A DNA stretch of 64,000 bases from positions 1 through 64,000 of the forward strand of contig JAIXQA010000064.1 of assembly GCA_027485915.1 (NCBI GenBank). The letters are read 5' to 3'. The translations under genes were made by a program, and so were the position numbers. The notes under the pieces are model-generated. The model ran no database searches, was not told where the DNA came from, and saw only the letters and a list, made by a program, of their open reading frames with translations. Within the stretch, counting starts at the first letter, position 1. The number at the start of each line of letters is the position of its first letter. Shown here piece after piece: positions 53,812 through 63,398 of this stretch. Source of the DNA: Alphaproteobacteria bacterium. Lineage in GTDB: Bacteria > Pseudomonadota > Alphaproteobacteria > Caulobacterales > Aquidulcibacteraceae.

Positions 53812-53958
53812 TTATAACCCTAGGAAGCGCAATAGTCTTTGCCAAAAGGTTGGCCGGACCTGAAGGCGAACCGTTGGGCGGACGACTGGTTCACTATAGT
53901 CCCGCAATTCACGGGGGCGGAATGAAGCTTCGGCGGTATGACGTGGTGCAGTTCTCAT
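53812..53958 (-). CDS. possible 48-residue basic protein
   Basis: A small frame starting at ATG 53958, with GGA about eight bases upstream, encodes 48 residues rich in Arg and ending RPTFWQRLLRFLGL, which could form an amphipathic basic helix. It lies in an otherwise empty 380-base gap between ctrA and the aminotransferase gene. I do not recognise it. A longer version to 54057 would run into the ctrA terminator and is unlikely. Support is weak: codon pattern and one ribosome-binding site only. Confidence 0.35.
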   Translation of the reverse strand: MRTAPRHTAEASFRPRELRDYSEPVVRPTVRLQVRPTFWQRLLRFLGL

Positions 53959-54044
53959 CGCTTTGTTCCATCTTCTGACACCTTGTGTGTCTAGAGAACT
54001 TACCAGCAAGTATTGTGCCACTTTCTGAATTGCCGTTAAACAAG

Positions 54045-54070
54045 AAAGGCCCACCAATTGGCGGGCCTTT
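54045..54070. terminator. bidirectional terminator after ctrA
   Basis: AAAGGCCC-A-CC-AATT-GG-C-GGGCCTTT forms a long hairpin. On the minus strand it lies 40 bases after the ctrA stop and is followed by TTTCTTGTTT, on the plus strand by TTTTATTTTATTTT. It should end ctrA transcription and stop any plus-strand transcript. Confidence 0.82.
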
Positions 54071-54109
54071 TATTTTATTTTGAAATCAACAGTTAACTTT
54101 GACGGGGCG

Positions 54110-54811
54110 CTAGGCTGCCGCAGATTGCTCACCGGGTGTTGGGTCGCGCAGCACATAACCACGTCCCCAAACTGTCTCAATGTGGTGCTGACCGTCGGCC
54201 GAAGCTGCCAATTTCTTGCGGAGCTTACAGATAAAGACGTCGATGATCTTTAGTTCTGGCTCGTCCATACCGCCGTAAAGGTGATTCAGGAACATTTCCT
54301 TGGTCAAGGTCGTTCCCTTGCGCAAGGAGAGAAGCTCTAGCATTTGATATTCTTTGCCAGTGAGATGAACGCGTTGGTTGTTCACTTCTACCGTCTTTTG
54401 ATCGAGGTTTACGACGATGTCGCCGGTGCGAATCATCGATTGTGAATGGCCCTTTGAGCGGCGAACCACGGCGTTGATCCGGGCAACCAATTCGTCCTTG
54501 TGGAAAGGCTTCGCAACGAAATCGTCTGCGCCGACGCCCAACCCACGCACCTTGGTGTCAATATCGCTCGTTCCAGACAGGATCAGGATCGGCGTGCCGA
54601 CACGAGAATTGCGCAATTGCCGCAGGACGTCGAAGCCGTTCATGTCAGGCAAGGTCAAGTCCAGCAAAATAATGTCGTAGTCATACAACTTGCCTAGATC
54701 GACGCCCTCTTCGCCAAGGTCGGTCGTATAGATATTGAAGCCCTCAGACTTCAGCATTAACTCAATCGACTGCGACGTCGCGCTATCGTCTTCAATTAAC
54801 AGAACCCGCAT
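54110..54811 (-). CDS. ctrA: cell cycle master response regulator CtrA
   Basis: A 233-residue OmpR-type regulator nearly identical in character to Caulobacter CtrA: receiver domain [25 protein letters not shown] with phospho-Asp51 in [13 protein letters not shown], Lys in [14 protein letters not shown]-binding domain with [52 protein letters not shown]. The C-terminus ends in Ala-Ala (EQSAAA), the ClpXP degradation signal type. It controls replication, division and flagellar genes. GGAGGGGG precedes the ATG. It is divergent from fliI; CtrA-like half-sites lie between them. Confidence 0.98.
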   Translation of the reverse strand: MRVLLIEDDSATSQSIELMLKSEGFNIYTTDLGEEGVDLGKLYDYDIILLDLTLPDMNGFDVLRQLRNSRVGTPILILSGTSDIDTKVRGLGVGADDFVAKPFHKDELVARINAVVRRSKGHSQSMIRTGDIVVNLDQKTVEVNNQRVHLTGKEYQMLELLSLRKGTTLTKEMFLNHLYGGMDEPELKIIDVFICKLRKKLAASADGQHHIETVWGRGYVLRDPTPGEQSAAA

Positions 54812-54879
54812 GGAGCCCCCTCCGACATGCCCATAATGGGCGGTGTAACTACCAACGACCCATGCCTAAGCTGATTTGC

Positions 54880-54893
54880 TTAAAGATGGTTAA
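54880..54893. promoter_or_regulatory. CtrA-like site between ctrA and fliI
   Basis: TTAA (54880-54883) and ATGGTTAA (54886-54893, reverse complement TTAACCAT) form TTAA-N6-TTAACC; TTAACCAT is the strong CtrA half-site. A further GTTAAC is at 54965-54970. The site could serve ctrA autoregulation and fliI activation. Spacing is N6 rather than the usual N7, as at 42583-42596. Confidence 0.55.
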
Positions 54894-55070
54894 CCGCTTT
54901 TTGCGGCTTGTCTGACATTTTCCATATGTTGGCGCTACGTTTGCCGAATTGATCTTTACGACAGGTTAACGCGAAGCACTTCAAATGCGACTTTATCAAC
55001 CATGTTCACTCATTTCTTCACATGGCGTCTTAAGTGTGACTGGTTTTAGCAGAGAAAGCAGGGCGGCAGG

Positions 55071-56441
55071 ATGCGTCCAGATGGACATTCACGAGCAAAC
55101 AGCGGTGTGCGTTTGGCTGATTTGGCCGAAACCTTAAAACGCCAGGATCACACGCGCTACGAAGGCCGGATTGTCGCCGTCAAAGGCCTAATGGTGGAAG
55201 CCAGTGGTCCGCCCCAGGCTATGGCCTTAGGTGCTCGGGCGGTCGTGGAAGCAGCAGAAGGCTTTGCAAGGCTAGAAATTGTTGGATATCGCGACGGGCG
55301 TGCCCTTTTGATGCCATTTGAAACAGTCGAAGGGCTGCGGGCTGGGGCTAGCCTCGTCTTTGAGGGTACCTCGCCGATGATCGCCCCGTCGTCTTCATGG
55401 CTGGGCCGCGTGATCGACGCGTTTGGCAATCCAGTTGATGGTGGGCCGCCGGTGCCGAATGGTTCGCATCCGCGGCTATTGCGCGGCGTTCCACCTCCAG
55501 CACATACACGTGTGCGCGTGGGCGAGCGAATGGAGACAGGAATTCGCGCCATCGATGCATTTTGTGCACTGTGCCAAGGTCAGCGCATGGGCATTTTTGC
55601 GGGCTCTGGCGTTGGCAAGTCAGTGCTTATGTCGCAATTGGCGAAAGGGGCCGCTGCCGATGTTGTTGTGATCGGCCTTATTGGTGAGCGTGGTCGCGAG
55701 GTCAAAGAGTTCGTCGAAGATACATTGGGCACCGAAGGCCTGCGTCGCTCGGTCGTGGTGGTGGCAACATCCGATGAAAGTAGCCTTAAGCGCCGTCAGG
55801 CCGCTTACACGACATTGGCAGTAGCCGAACATTTTCGGGATCAGGGTCTTCAGGTCCTCTGCTTGTTTGACAGCGTGACCCGGTTTGCGATGGCTCAGCG
55901 TGAAATTGGACTCGCCACAGGTGAGCCGCCGACAACCAAAGGCTATACGCCAACTGTCTTTGCAGAGCTTCCGAAACTCCTCGAGCGCGCTGGCCCTGGC
56001 GCCTCAATGGGCGACGACCGAACCGGCTCGATAACGGGCCTTTTTACCGTCCTGGTCGATGGCGGGGACCATGATGAGCCGGTCGCTGATGCTGTCCGCG
56101 GGATTCTTGACGGCCACTTGGTACTGGAACGAGCTATCGCTGAGCGAGGCCGCTTCCCCGCGCTCAATATTCTTAAGTCTGTTTCGCGCCTGATGCCAGA
56201 ATGTCATGCGCCGGAGGAACAAGTTCTGGTGCGTGATGCCAAACGGGCCCTCGCAGCTTATTCGGACATGGAGGAACTGATCCGCCTCGGTGCCTATCGA
56301 CGTGGCGCAGACCCCGGCACAGATCGCGCGATCGCTTTAGCCGAGCCGCTTGAAGAATTCTTGAGCCAAGGCAAGCAAGAGCGGACCACGTTCGCAGAGA
56401 CGTTCCAGCGTCTTGAGCAGATAATGACACAGCAGAGCTAA
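55071..56441 (+). CDS. fliI: flagellar export ATPase FliI
   Basis: A 456-residue type III secretion ATPase. Walker [22 protein letters not shown], Walker B region [49 protein letters not shown] (the TPxVFxxLPxLxERAG signature) and the C-terminal [19 protein letters not shown]. It energises export of flagellar subunits as a hexamer at the membrane. First gene of fliI-fliJ, divergent from ctrA, as in many alphaproteobacteria. CtrA-like sites lie upstream. Confidence 0.97.
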   Translation: MRPDGHSRANSGVRLADLAETLKRQDHTRYEGRIVAVKGLMVEASGPPQAMALGARAVVEAAEGFARLEIVGYRDGRALLMPFETVEGLRAGASLVFEGTSPMIAPSSSWLGRVIDAFGNPVDGGPPVPNGSHPRLLRGVPPPAHTRVRVGERMETGIRAIDAFCALCQGQRMGIFAGSGVGKSVLMSQLAKGAAADVVVIGLIGERGREVKEFVEDTLGTEGLRRSVVVVATSDESSLKRRQAAYTTLAVAEHFRDQGLQVLCLFDSVTRFAMAQREIGLATGEPPTTKGYTPTVFAELPKLLERAGPGASMGDDRTGSITGLFTVLVDGGDHDEPVADAVRGILDGHLVLERAIAERGRFPALNILKSVSRLMPECHAPEEQVLVRDAKRALAAYSDMEELIRLGAYRRGADPGTDRAIALAEPLEEFLSQGKQERTTFAETFQRLEQIMTQQS

Positions 56442-56559
56442 GATAAGTCATTGAGCCTACGGTGCTGTTTTACTACCCGTGGGAAAATTCTACAGATCGA
56501 AAGAGCGATTTCTTAACCCACAGCGTGTACATAGGATCCCTAACGCAGGGATAGTGATA

Positions 56560-56979
56560 ATGAAAACCGGCTCAACGCTTATTAAACTGGCCAAACATAA
56601 GGTCGACAGCGTACAGATGCTGATCAGCGCAGCTGAGCGCACGCGTGAGGATATTGAGCGCAAGAAGGCTGACCTTTTGGTCGCTGAAAAGCGCGAGCGG
56701 GCGCGCGCTGAGGCCGACCCCGCAATGATGGGCCATTGGGTGGCGTATTCTCAAGTACTGGTTGCTCAACGTGCCAATCTTGAGGCCTCACTGTTGGGTG
56801 TTGAGGAGCAATTGGAAGCACTGCGCAATGATCTGCAGGCAGCTTTTGAAGAACAGAAGAAATTCGAAATGCTCGAAGAGCGCCGTGTAAGCCGCACCAA
56901 TGCGTCGAAAGCCAAACGCGAACAGGCTTTCTTGGATGAGGCGGCTATGATCCGAGCTGCGAAACGGCAATCTGCCTAA
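56560..56979 (+). CDS. fliJ: flagellar protein FliJ
   Basis: A 139-residue, strongly helical protein: LIKLAKHKVDSVQMLISAAERTREDIERKKADLL and LEEQ-type second helix (ASLLGVEEQLEALRNDLQAAFEEQKKFEMLEERR) form the antiparallel coiled coil of FliJ, the stalk of the FliI hexamer. The ATG at 56560 with AGGG upstream is chosen over a frame start at 56479 that adds residues unlike FliJ. It follows fliI and is followed by a terminator. Confidence 0.87.
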   Translation: MKTGSTLIKLAKHKVDSVQMLISAAERTREDIERKKADLLVAEKRERARAEADPAMMGHWVAYSQVLVAQRANLEASLLGVEEQLEALRNDLQAAFEEQKKFEMLEERRVSRTNASKAKREQAFLDEAAMIRAAKRQSA

Positions 56980-57009
56980 GGGCGCAAAGTTTCGCAGAGT
57001 CGCAAAATG

Positions 57010-57032
57010 GCCCCTTTTAGGGGCTTTTTTTT
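57010..57032 (+). terminator. intrinsic terminator of fliI-fliJ
   Basis: GCCCCT-TTT-AGGGGC (57010-57024) followed by eight T residues, 31 bases after the fliJ stop. It overlaps the last codons and stop of the convergent xerD gene. Confidence 0.9.
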
Positions 57033-57961
57033 GTGCGCTGGGCGAGGGGATGGTTCCGCGTTACCAATTCTGTGAGGCGGGCGTCGGCCACATGGGTGTA
57101 GATCTGGGTCGTGGCAATATCGGCGTGGCCGAGCATGACTTGAACTGATCGCAGATCGGCACCACCTTCTACCAAATGGGTAGCGAAGGCATGGCGCAGC
57201 ACGTGAGGGCTTAATTTTTTTGGGTCTAGGCCAGCCTTGACTGCCAATTCATCCAACAAACGCGCAAATTCGCGGCGACCAAAATGGCCCGCTTTGCCTT
57301 TGGCCGGAAACAAGAACTTCTCAGCCTCAGAATTAAGATTGGCTTCGGGTAGGCTTTCGGGCCGGACAATCAGCCAAGCATCCAAAGCTTGACGGGCATG
57401 CGACCCAAGTGGCACCAACCGTTCTTTCCCGCCTTTACCTTTAACCCGCATGGCGGCAATTTCTGGCTTGGGAACGGCGCGCATGGGCAAACCAACCAAT
57501 TCACTCACCCGGAGGCCGCAGCCATAAACTAGCTCAATCAAGCAAGTCGCGCGGGCAGCTTTCCAGCCTTTAAGTGTCGAGGCCGCCGCAAGAAGTGCAT
57601 CGATGTCAGCCATATCTGCTGATTTGGGTAAGTTACGCGCACGCTTCGGGCCGTCCCACCGCCTCGTCGGGTCATCGGCTCGCCACCCCTCATTTACGGC
57701 AAATTGGTAGAATTGACGGAGGGCTGCGCGGCGTCGGGCGATGGTCGTGCTACTCAGGCCGCGAACGCTGAGGTCTTGGGCAAAGGCCTCGATATCTTCA
57801 TGGTCTGCTGCGAGGGCTTTCACGTCGCGCGCAATCAGAAATTCATGAAAGTCAGACAGGTCGCGCCGATAAGCGTCCAAAGTGTTGCGAGCCGCCCCCC
57901 GTTCCACGCCAATCATTTCAAGGAAGGCTTCAATCAGGGCGTTCACTTGGGCGGGGTCCAA
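57017..57961 (-). CDS. xerD: site-specific tyrosine recombinase XerD
   Basis: A 314-residue recombinase. N-terminal SAM-like domain (RNTLDAYRRDLSDFHEFL), catalytic residues Arg in YGCGLRVSELVGL, Lys in VKGKGGKERLVPLG, His-x-x-Arg in LSPHVLRHAFATHLVEGGADLRSVQVMLGHADIATTQIYTHV with the second His and nucleophile Tyr. Length and the LGHADIATTQIYTHV end are those of chromosomal XerD rather than a phage integrase. It resolves chromosome dimers at dif with XerC. Its 5' end overlaps the preceding hypothetical gene by 19 bases. Confidence 0.95.
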   Translation of the reverse strand: MDPAQVNALIEAFLEMIGVERGAARNTLDAYRRDLSDFHEFLIARDVKALAADHEDIEAFAQDLSVRGLSSTTIARRRAALRQFYQFAVNEGWRADDPTRRWDGPKRARNLPKSADMADIDALLAAASTLKGWKAARATCLIELVYGCGLRVSELVGLPMRAVPKPEIAAMRVKGKGGKERLVPLGSHARQALDAWLIVRPESLPEANLNSEAEKFLFPAKGKAGHFGRREFARLLDELAVKAGLDPKKLSPHVLRHAFATHLVEGGADLRSVQVMLGHADIATTQIYTHVADARLTELVTRNHPLAQRTKKSP

Positions 57962-59847
57962 CTAGGCTTGGCTGGCGCTTTGGCTTTGGTTTTGGCTTTG
58001 GGCGCAGCATTCGAGGGGCGGGACGCTGTTGCGGGCTTTGCCTCGCTCGGTTTGGCGGGAACTGGCGGCGTGGTTGTGACTTGCGTCGCCGCTTTCGTTT
58101 GGATGGCTGCCGGCGCATTAGTCCGTAAGTTTGTTTGCGAGCTGGCCGTTGGTGGATTAGGCTTATTCGCCGCAGTTGGACCGGCCGACGCCGCCTGCGA
58201 CGCTATACGTGCAGGTACGACCATATCTAGTGCCAACAGATAGTCTCGCGCGAGGTCAACCGCTTGTGCCGTCAGCCCAACCCGGCGCAAGGCACGTGCG
58301 GCAATGGCAATAGTTTCAGCGTCAGCACTTGCAGGTTCCTGACCTTGCAAGGCCAAGCCGACGAGTAGGGCGACTTCACCTTTTGACCCACGCTCGGCCG
58401 CCAAACTCAAGGCGGTCCGGACGCCTGCTTGTCCACTTTTGACATCGGGCAAACCCGGCTGAATCAGAGCTGAAAGCCCGCCAAAAGTTGGCATCCCGCT
58501 AGACCAAGCAACCAAGGCATCGCGAATGGCTTGACGTTGTGCGCTCGGGTTGGCGGCTGACTCGATATGGCGCTGGACAGGACGATCACCAGCCACTGGC
58601 TCCAGCATGGCGAGTACGAGCCGCTGTCGAGCTGACAATGGCGTGGGACTCCTCCGTTCAAGTGCCTTCGCTAACCGACTGTCGCCGGCCCAAAGCGCCG
58701 CTTCTGCCAAGACGGGCATGGCCAGCGGCGGTATTTGGTCAGGTGCGGTTTCCACGAGGTTTTTCAGATCGCCTACAAGCAGGCGTGCTTCTAATGCGCG
58801 GCCCTGTGCAGTGTTGGCTTGATTGAACGCCTTCGCCCAAGTCTCGGCAATGGGAGGCGGAGTCGGCATCAAGGGCGGTTCGGTTGACTGAACTTGCGGG
58901 CCAAGGCTTGCGTCTGTCGGTTGAGTAGGCGCTGTAATTTGTGGCAACGAAACCCGCAGCAGCGCTTCTTGGGCAGGCGAGGCGACACCGGTTTGGGCGG
59001 CACGTCGTAACATGGCAGTGCCCTCTTCTGGGGGTAATCGGGTTATAAAGTCTGGCCAGTTTAACAGAGAAGACACCGCAGCCGGATCTCCGCTATTTGC
59101 CAGCGCCTTTGGCACCTTCAATTGTGCCTTCACGCTCAGTGCGATCGCCCTGCCGCTATCCGCCCGAAAAGGCGGTGGGTTGGTAACAGGGCCAGATACA
59201 GCCGCAACCGCGCGGCCAAGCCAAGTATCGGTTTGGCCCTTACCTCGAGCCAGATCCACGGACAGATTTGCAGCTGGACCCTCGCCATTCAGTGCATAAC
59301 AAGTGGCCCGGGTTTCCAACCAGTTGGGGCTAGCACTGCTACTATTGGCTTCATCAAGACCGGGTGAAGCAACCCATTCACACGCTTCATCGACTTGACC
59401 GGCGCGAAAGGCCGCATCAATTGCAATGGTCACCAAAGTTGGATCTGAATTCAATCGCGGCACAGATTGGAATAAGCGAATTGCCGCTTCTGACGGACCC
59501 AAACGATTTGCCGCGATGAAACGTGAGCGTGCCAAATCAAGATCGCCTATGGGGGCAGAGCCACCTGAAAACACCGCCTGACGCACCAGTCGTTGCAAGG
59601 TGGGGAACCGTAAATCGGGTGTGATCCGTTCAAATGCCAGCGCCAATGTACCTGGATCGGCACCCTGCCAAAGGTCGCTGTCCAGTCGCTCCAGCCCGAG
59701 CGGGAGCGCTGCAGCCCCCCAAGGGCCAACTTCTTGCAAGGGCGTCGATTCAATCGTGCTGACGGATTGACCCAAAACGGGCGATGCCGCCATCGAACAG
59801 AACAAGGCGCTGGTTAGGAAAAGGTTGCGTATCATCATTCTGGTCAT
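57943..59847 (-). CDS. secreted Ala/Pro-rich hypothetical protein upstream of xerD
   Basis: A 634-residue protein with a signal peptide (about 1-27, ending SPVLGQ). The middle is Ala/Leu-rich and helical, with TPR-like stretches (LVTIAIDAAFRAGQVDEACEWVASP, LLVGLALQGQEPASADAETIAIAARALRRVGL) and the C-terminal 80 residues are low-complexity Pro/Ala/Lys/Thr (PVPAKPSEAKPATASRPSNAAPKAK in part). I recognise no named family; a periplasmic repeat-protein scaffold is one guess. Similar proteins occur next to xerD in Caulobacterales. It overlaps xerD by 19 bases, so they are co-transcribed. Confidence 0.75.
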   Translation of the reverse strand: MTRMMIRNLFLTSALFCSMAASPVLGQSVSTIESTPLQEVGPWGAAALPLGLERLDSDLWQGADPGTLALAFERITPDLRFPTLQRLVRQAVFSGGSAPIGDLDLARSRFIAANRLGPSEAAIRLFQSVPRLNSDPTLVTIAIDAAFRAGQVDEACEWVASPGLDEANSSSASPNWLETRATCYALNGEGPAANLSVDLARGKGQTDTWLGRAVAAVSGPVTNPPPFRADSGRAIALSVKAQLKVPKALANSGDPAAVSSLLNWPDFITRLPPEEGTAMLRRAAQTGVASPAQEALLRVSLPQITAPTQPTDASLGPQVQSTEPPLMPTPPPIAETWAKAFNQANTAQGRALEARLLVGDLKNLVETAPDQIPPLAMPVLAEAALWAGDSRLAKALERRSPTPLSARQRLVLAMLEPVAGDRPVQRHIESAANPSAQRQAIRDALVAWSSGMPTFGGLSALIQPGLPDVKSGQAGVRTALSLAAERGSKGEVALLVGLALQGQEPASADAETIAIAARALRRVGLTAQAVDLARDYLLALDMVVPARIASQAASAGPTAANKPNPPTASSQTNLRTNAPAAIQTKAATQVTTTPPVPAKPSEAKPATASRPSNAAPKAKTKAKAPAKPSWTPPK

Positions 59848-59970
59848 AATCCATTTTGCGGCAAAACAGTGGCCTCATTCCTCACGCAGACGCGATTGCG
59901 CGAACTACGCGACAAGCGCGCATTTAATCCCTATGTTCGCTTATCGTTCTTATCTTAGCGAATCAATGTC

Positions 59971-62349
59971 ATGTCCAGTGAACCGCTTTCCTCTCAGCCT
60001 GCTTTGACGATATCCCAACGTGCCATGGCGCGTGCGCCAGCTGCTGCGGGTGGGTCACAACATCCTTGGATGTTGGGACTGAATGAACAACAGCGCGAGG
60101 CAGTTGAAGCGCTAGATGGACCCGTATTGGTGTTGTCCGGGGCAGGAACCGGCAAAACCAAGGTTTTGACTTCGCGCTTGGCGCAATTGCTGGTGACGGG
60201 CCGCGCCAAGCCGTGGGAAATTTTGTCTGTGACCTTCACCAATAAGGCGGCGCGCGAAATGCGCGATCGGACTCAACTCCTCATTGGACCCGCCGCAGAA
60301 GGCTTGCGTTGGCTCGGCACATTTCACTCAACCAGCGCAATGATATTGCGACGGCATGCAGAATTAGTCGGCCTGAAGCCCAGCTTCACTGTCCTCGATA
60401 CAGACGATCAAATCCGATTGCTGAAACAAGTAATTGAATCGGAAAATATCGACCAAAAGCGATGGACTCCGCGCTTTCTCGCGAGCTTAGTCGATGGTTG
60501 GAAAAACCGGGCACTCACACCGGAGAAAGTGCCGGCCGATGAATCCTTTTTGTTTGCCAATGGCAAAGGGGCCAAGCTCTATGCCCTCTACCAATCCCGC
60601 CTCAAAGTCCTCAATTGTGTCGATTTTGGCGATCTTTTGCTTGAAACGATCAGTCTTTTCTTGAAAGAGCCCGACCTGTTGGCGGAATATCACGATCGCT
60701 TCAAATATATTCTGGTCGACGAATATCAGGATACCAATGTCGCCCAATATTTGTGGTTGCGCCTTTTGGCACGTAAGCGCAAAAATATCTGCGTCGTTGG
60801 CGACGATGATCAGTCCATTTACGGCTGGCGTGGCGCGGAAGTCGACAATATTCTGCGCTTTGAGCACGATTTTCCTGGGGCTAAGATAGTCCGGCTTGAA
60901 CGGAATTATCGTTCGACTCCCCATATTCTCGCTGCCGCAAGTCATCTAATTGCCAGCAACAAAAATCGCCTCGGCAAAACGCTCTGGACAGATATTCCGG
61001 AAGGAGATCGGGTGCTGGTACGCGGTATTTGGGATGGCGAGGCTGAAGCGCGTTTGGTTGCGGATGATGTCGAGCAATGGCGTCGGGCCGGACGCCGTTA
61101 TGATGAAAGCGCGGTCCTGGTTCGAGCATCGTGGCAAATGCGTGCTTTTGAAGAGCGCTTCTTGATGCTGCAAATCCCCTACAAGGTGATTGGTGGGCCG
61201 CGCTTCTTTGAACGAGCGGAGATTCGCGATGCGCATGCCTATTTGCGTCTGATCCGCTCTCTAGATGATGACTTGGCATTTGAGCGTATCGTGAATGTGC
61301 CTAAGCGTGGGATTGGCGATACCAGCGTTCAGCGTTTGGGTGCCGCTGCCCGTTTGGCAGGCGTCCCTTTGTTCACAATGGCGAGCCAGTTGCTCAGCAG
61401 TGATGAACTGAAAGGGCCGGCCCGGACAGGCCTGACCCGCTTCATCCATCAATTGGAGCATTGGCGAAAGAAAGCCTTGGAATTGCCGCACACCGAATTG
61501 GCCGAGCTAATTCTGGACGAGAGTGGCTATACAGACATGTTAAAGGCCGACAAAAACCCCCAATCAGTCTCCAAACTCGATAACTTGAAGGAATTGGTCC
61601 GCTCGATGGGCCAGTTTGATACCTTGGCTGCCTATTTGGAGCATATCGAGTTGGTGATGGACCTCGACCGCACGGAAGAAGGTGATGCAGTCCAAATCCT
61701 TACCCTGCATGCGGCAAAAGGCCTTGAATGGCCTTTGGTTTTCCTGCCTGGTTGGGAGGAGGAAGTTTTTCCATCGCGTCGCGCCTTGGACGAAAAAGGC
61801 GATAAGGCCTTGGAGGAGGAGCGTCGCTTAGCCTATGTCGGCATCACACGTGCCCGGGAAAGTGCACGCATCAGCTTTGCTGCAAACCGTCAGATCTATG
61901 GTCGATGGAACAGCGTCCTTCCCAGCCGATTTGTTGATGAACTCCCCGACGATCATGTCGATGCGGTCTCAGACACGGGCTATTTCAACCAAGGCATCGG
62001 TGGAGCGGCAGAGCGGTTTGCCGCCTACGGCCCACTTTCTACCGAGCCAGGTAATGGTTTTGGGACAGGCTACGAAAGCCCGGGTTGGAAGCGCGCCCAA
62101 GCCGCCGCCGCCTTGGGCAAGCTGACACCTGGTTTGGCGAAAGGGTTTGGCGGGCCAATCATCGATGGCGAAGCAAAGCTTTTGGCGAGAACCGGGGCTA
62201 AGGATGCCACCTATGCCGTCGGCCAACGCATCTTCCACGACAAATTTGGATATGGTGCCGTGCGCTATGTTGAAGGGTCGAAGCTGACTATCCAGTTTGA
62301 AAAATCTGGAGAGAAGAAAGTGCTCGATAGTTTTGTGCGCCCGGCCTGA
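59971..62349 (+). CDS. UvrD/PcrA-type ATP-dependent DNA helicase
   Basis: A 792-residue superfamily-1A 3'-5' helicase. Motifs in order: Q-motif LNEQQREAVEALDGPVLVLSGAGTGKTKVLTSR (I), TFTNKAAREMRDR (Ia), VDEYQDTN (II), VVGDDDQSIYGWRGAE (III), LERNYRST (IV), VQILTLHAAKGLEWPLVFLPG (V), YVGITRARES (VI). C-terminal VGQRIFHDKFGYGAVRYVEGSKLTIQFEKSGEKKVLDSFVRPA is the PcrA/UvrD Tudor-like domain. It serves repair and replication conflict resolution. No strong ribosome-binding site is seen before the ATG. Divergent from the secreted hypothetical. Confidence 0.95.
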   Translation: MSSEPLSSQPALTISQRAMARAPAAAGGSQHPWMLGLNEQQREAVEALDGPVLVLSGAGTGKTKVLTSRLAQLLVTGRAKPWEILSVTFTNKAAREMRDRTQLLIGPAAEGLRWLGTFHSTSAMILRRHAELVGLKPSFTVLDTDDQIRLLKQVIESENIDQKRWTPRFLASLVDGWKNRALTPEKVPADESFLFANGKGAKLYALYQSRLKVLNCVDFGDLLLETISLFLKEPDLLAEYHDRFKYILVDEYQDTNVAQYLWLRLLARKRKNICVVGDDDQSIYGWRGAEVDNILRFEHDFPGAKIVRLERNYRSTPHILAAASHLIASNKNRLGKTLWTDIPEGDRVLVRGIWDGEAEARLVADDVEQWRRAGRRYDESAVLVRASWQMRAFEERFLMLQIPYKVIGGPRFFERAEIRDAHAYLRLIRSLDDDLAFERIVNVPKRGIGDTSVQRLGAAARLAGVPLFTMASQLLSSDELKGPARTGLTRFIHQLEHWRKKALELPHTELAELILDESGYTDMLKADKNPQSVSKLDNLKELVRSMGQFDTLAAYLEHIELVMDLDRTEEGDAVQILTLHAAKGLEWPLVFLPGWEEEVFPSRRALDEKGDKALEEERRLAYVGITRARESARISFAANRQIYGRWNSVLPSRFVDELPDDHVDAVSDTGYFNQGIGGAAERFAAYGPLSTEPGNGFGTGYESPGWKRAQAAAALGKLTPGLAKGFGGPIIDGEAKLLARTGAKDATYAVGQRIFHDKFGYGAVRYVEGSKLTIQFEKSGEKKVLDSFVRPA

Positions 62350-62369
62350 ACCGGGCTTACACTAGCTGA

Positions 62370-63230
62370 TTACTGCCGGAACAAGCTCAAGATGCTTTGT
62401 GGGGCTTGGTTTGCAATGGATAGGGCCTGAGTACCCAATTGTTGCTTGACTTGAGCTGCTTGCAAGCGTGCCGATTCCACGGCCAGATCGGCGTCGACCA
62501 GATTACCGATCCCGCCCTTGATGCTATCCTGCAACTTGCCAACAAAAATCTCATGATTCTCAATCCGCTTGGCTGAAGCGCCAAGACGTGCCAATTCGGA
62601 GTTCACATATTCAAGCGAAGCCGCAATGCGGTCGCGAACTGTTGCAGCATTGGCAGCGGTGTCGAGGACATCCGTTGTGCCCAAATAGATATCTGCCGCG
62701 GGTGAGGCCACTGCTGTCCCGGCACCTGTTACCAAGCGAAGGTCGATAATTGGCAACGTCACCGTCAAACTACCAGTTGAATTGGCTAGGAAGGTGAAGC
62801 TTGCGGCGGCACCATCGATCGCATTGCCACCATCAAACACGGCGTTGGCGATGACTGAAGCAACTTGGTCGCGAAGGGCGATGAATTCCGCATTATAGGC
62901 TGCCCGAGAGGTAGCACTTGCAGAGGCATCAGAAGCTGCCACGGCCTTTTCCCGCATTTGCGAGAAGATATCAGAGATCTGCTCGCCTGCAGCCAATGCC
63001 ACATCTGCGATGGATTTTGCTCGGTTCAAGCTGTTGCGAACCGCATCATAAGCAGAAAGTTCGGAGCGTTGTTGCTGGGCGATGTTATAAATCGCGCCAT
63101 TATCCTTCGCGACAGCAACCTTCAAGCCTGTGTTGATCCGATTTTGGATCCCATCCATCTCGCGATTGGTCTTGTTCAGGTTCTGAAGAGCTGTCATCGC
63201 TCCCATATTTGTATGCACACTACCTGACAT
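62370..63230 (-). CDS. flagellin
   Basis: A 286-residue flagellin of the short alphaproteobacterial type (Caulobacter FljK/FljM-like). N-terminal D0/D1: MTALQNLNKTNREMDGIQNRINTGLKVAVAKDNGAIYNIAQ; short variable centre (about 140-190); C-terminal helix LQAAQVKQQLGTQALSIANQAPQSILSLFRQ. The normal D2/D3 domains are absent. The ATG at 63230 fits the flagellin start (MSGSVHTNMGAMTAL); GAGCGGA lies ahead. A second, similar flagellin gene precedes it by 168 bases, on the same strand; both are likely expressed late in the flagellar hierarchy. No sigma-54 promoter could be identified with confidence. Confidence 0.94.
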   Translation of the reverse strand: MSGSVHTNMGAMTALQNLNKTNREMDGIQNRINTGLKVAVAKDNGAIYNIAQQQRSELSAYDAVRNSLNRAKSIADVALAAGEQISDIFSQMREKAVAASDASASATSRAAYNAEFIALRDQVASVIANAVFDGGNAIDGAAASFTFLANSTGSLTVTLPIIDLRLVTGAGTAVASPAADIYLGTTDVLDTAANAATVRDRIAASLEYVNSELARLGASAKRIENHEIFVGKLQDSIKGGIGNLVDADLAVESARLQAAQVKQQLGTQALSIANQAPQSILSLFRQ

Positions 63231-63346
63231 GGTCCGCTCTTTCTTTTTGTATCGCCTAGTCTGCCTCAACAACTTTGGTGGTGAGACGACTTAAATTAAC
63301 TTACAGAAGTTGTGGCGAAAACATGGTGAACATTTCGTAAATCACC

Positions 63347-63374
63347 GGCTGGTTCAATCTATTTTGATCCAGCC
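63347..63374. other. hairpin in the flagellin intergenic region
   Basis: GGCTGG-T-TCAA-N6-TTGA-T-CCAGCC is an 11-base stem with one T-T mismatch. It lies between the two flagellin genes, about 25 bases after the upstream gene's stop in the direction of transcription. There is no T-tract on either side, so it may protect the 3' end of the first message rather than end transcription. Confidence 0.45.
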
Positions 63375-63398
63375 TGCTGTCGCCCAAACCTTGATCCC

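Noticed and set aside
53775-53978. 67-codon plus-strand frame before the ctrA terminator
   Set aside because: No ribosome-binding site and no protein-like composition; the opposite-strand small frame is slightly better supported.
57017-57961. Phage or island integrase
   Set aside because: Length, neighbours and the C-terminal LGHADIATTQIYTHV match chromosomal XerD; no phage genes or attachment sites nearby.
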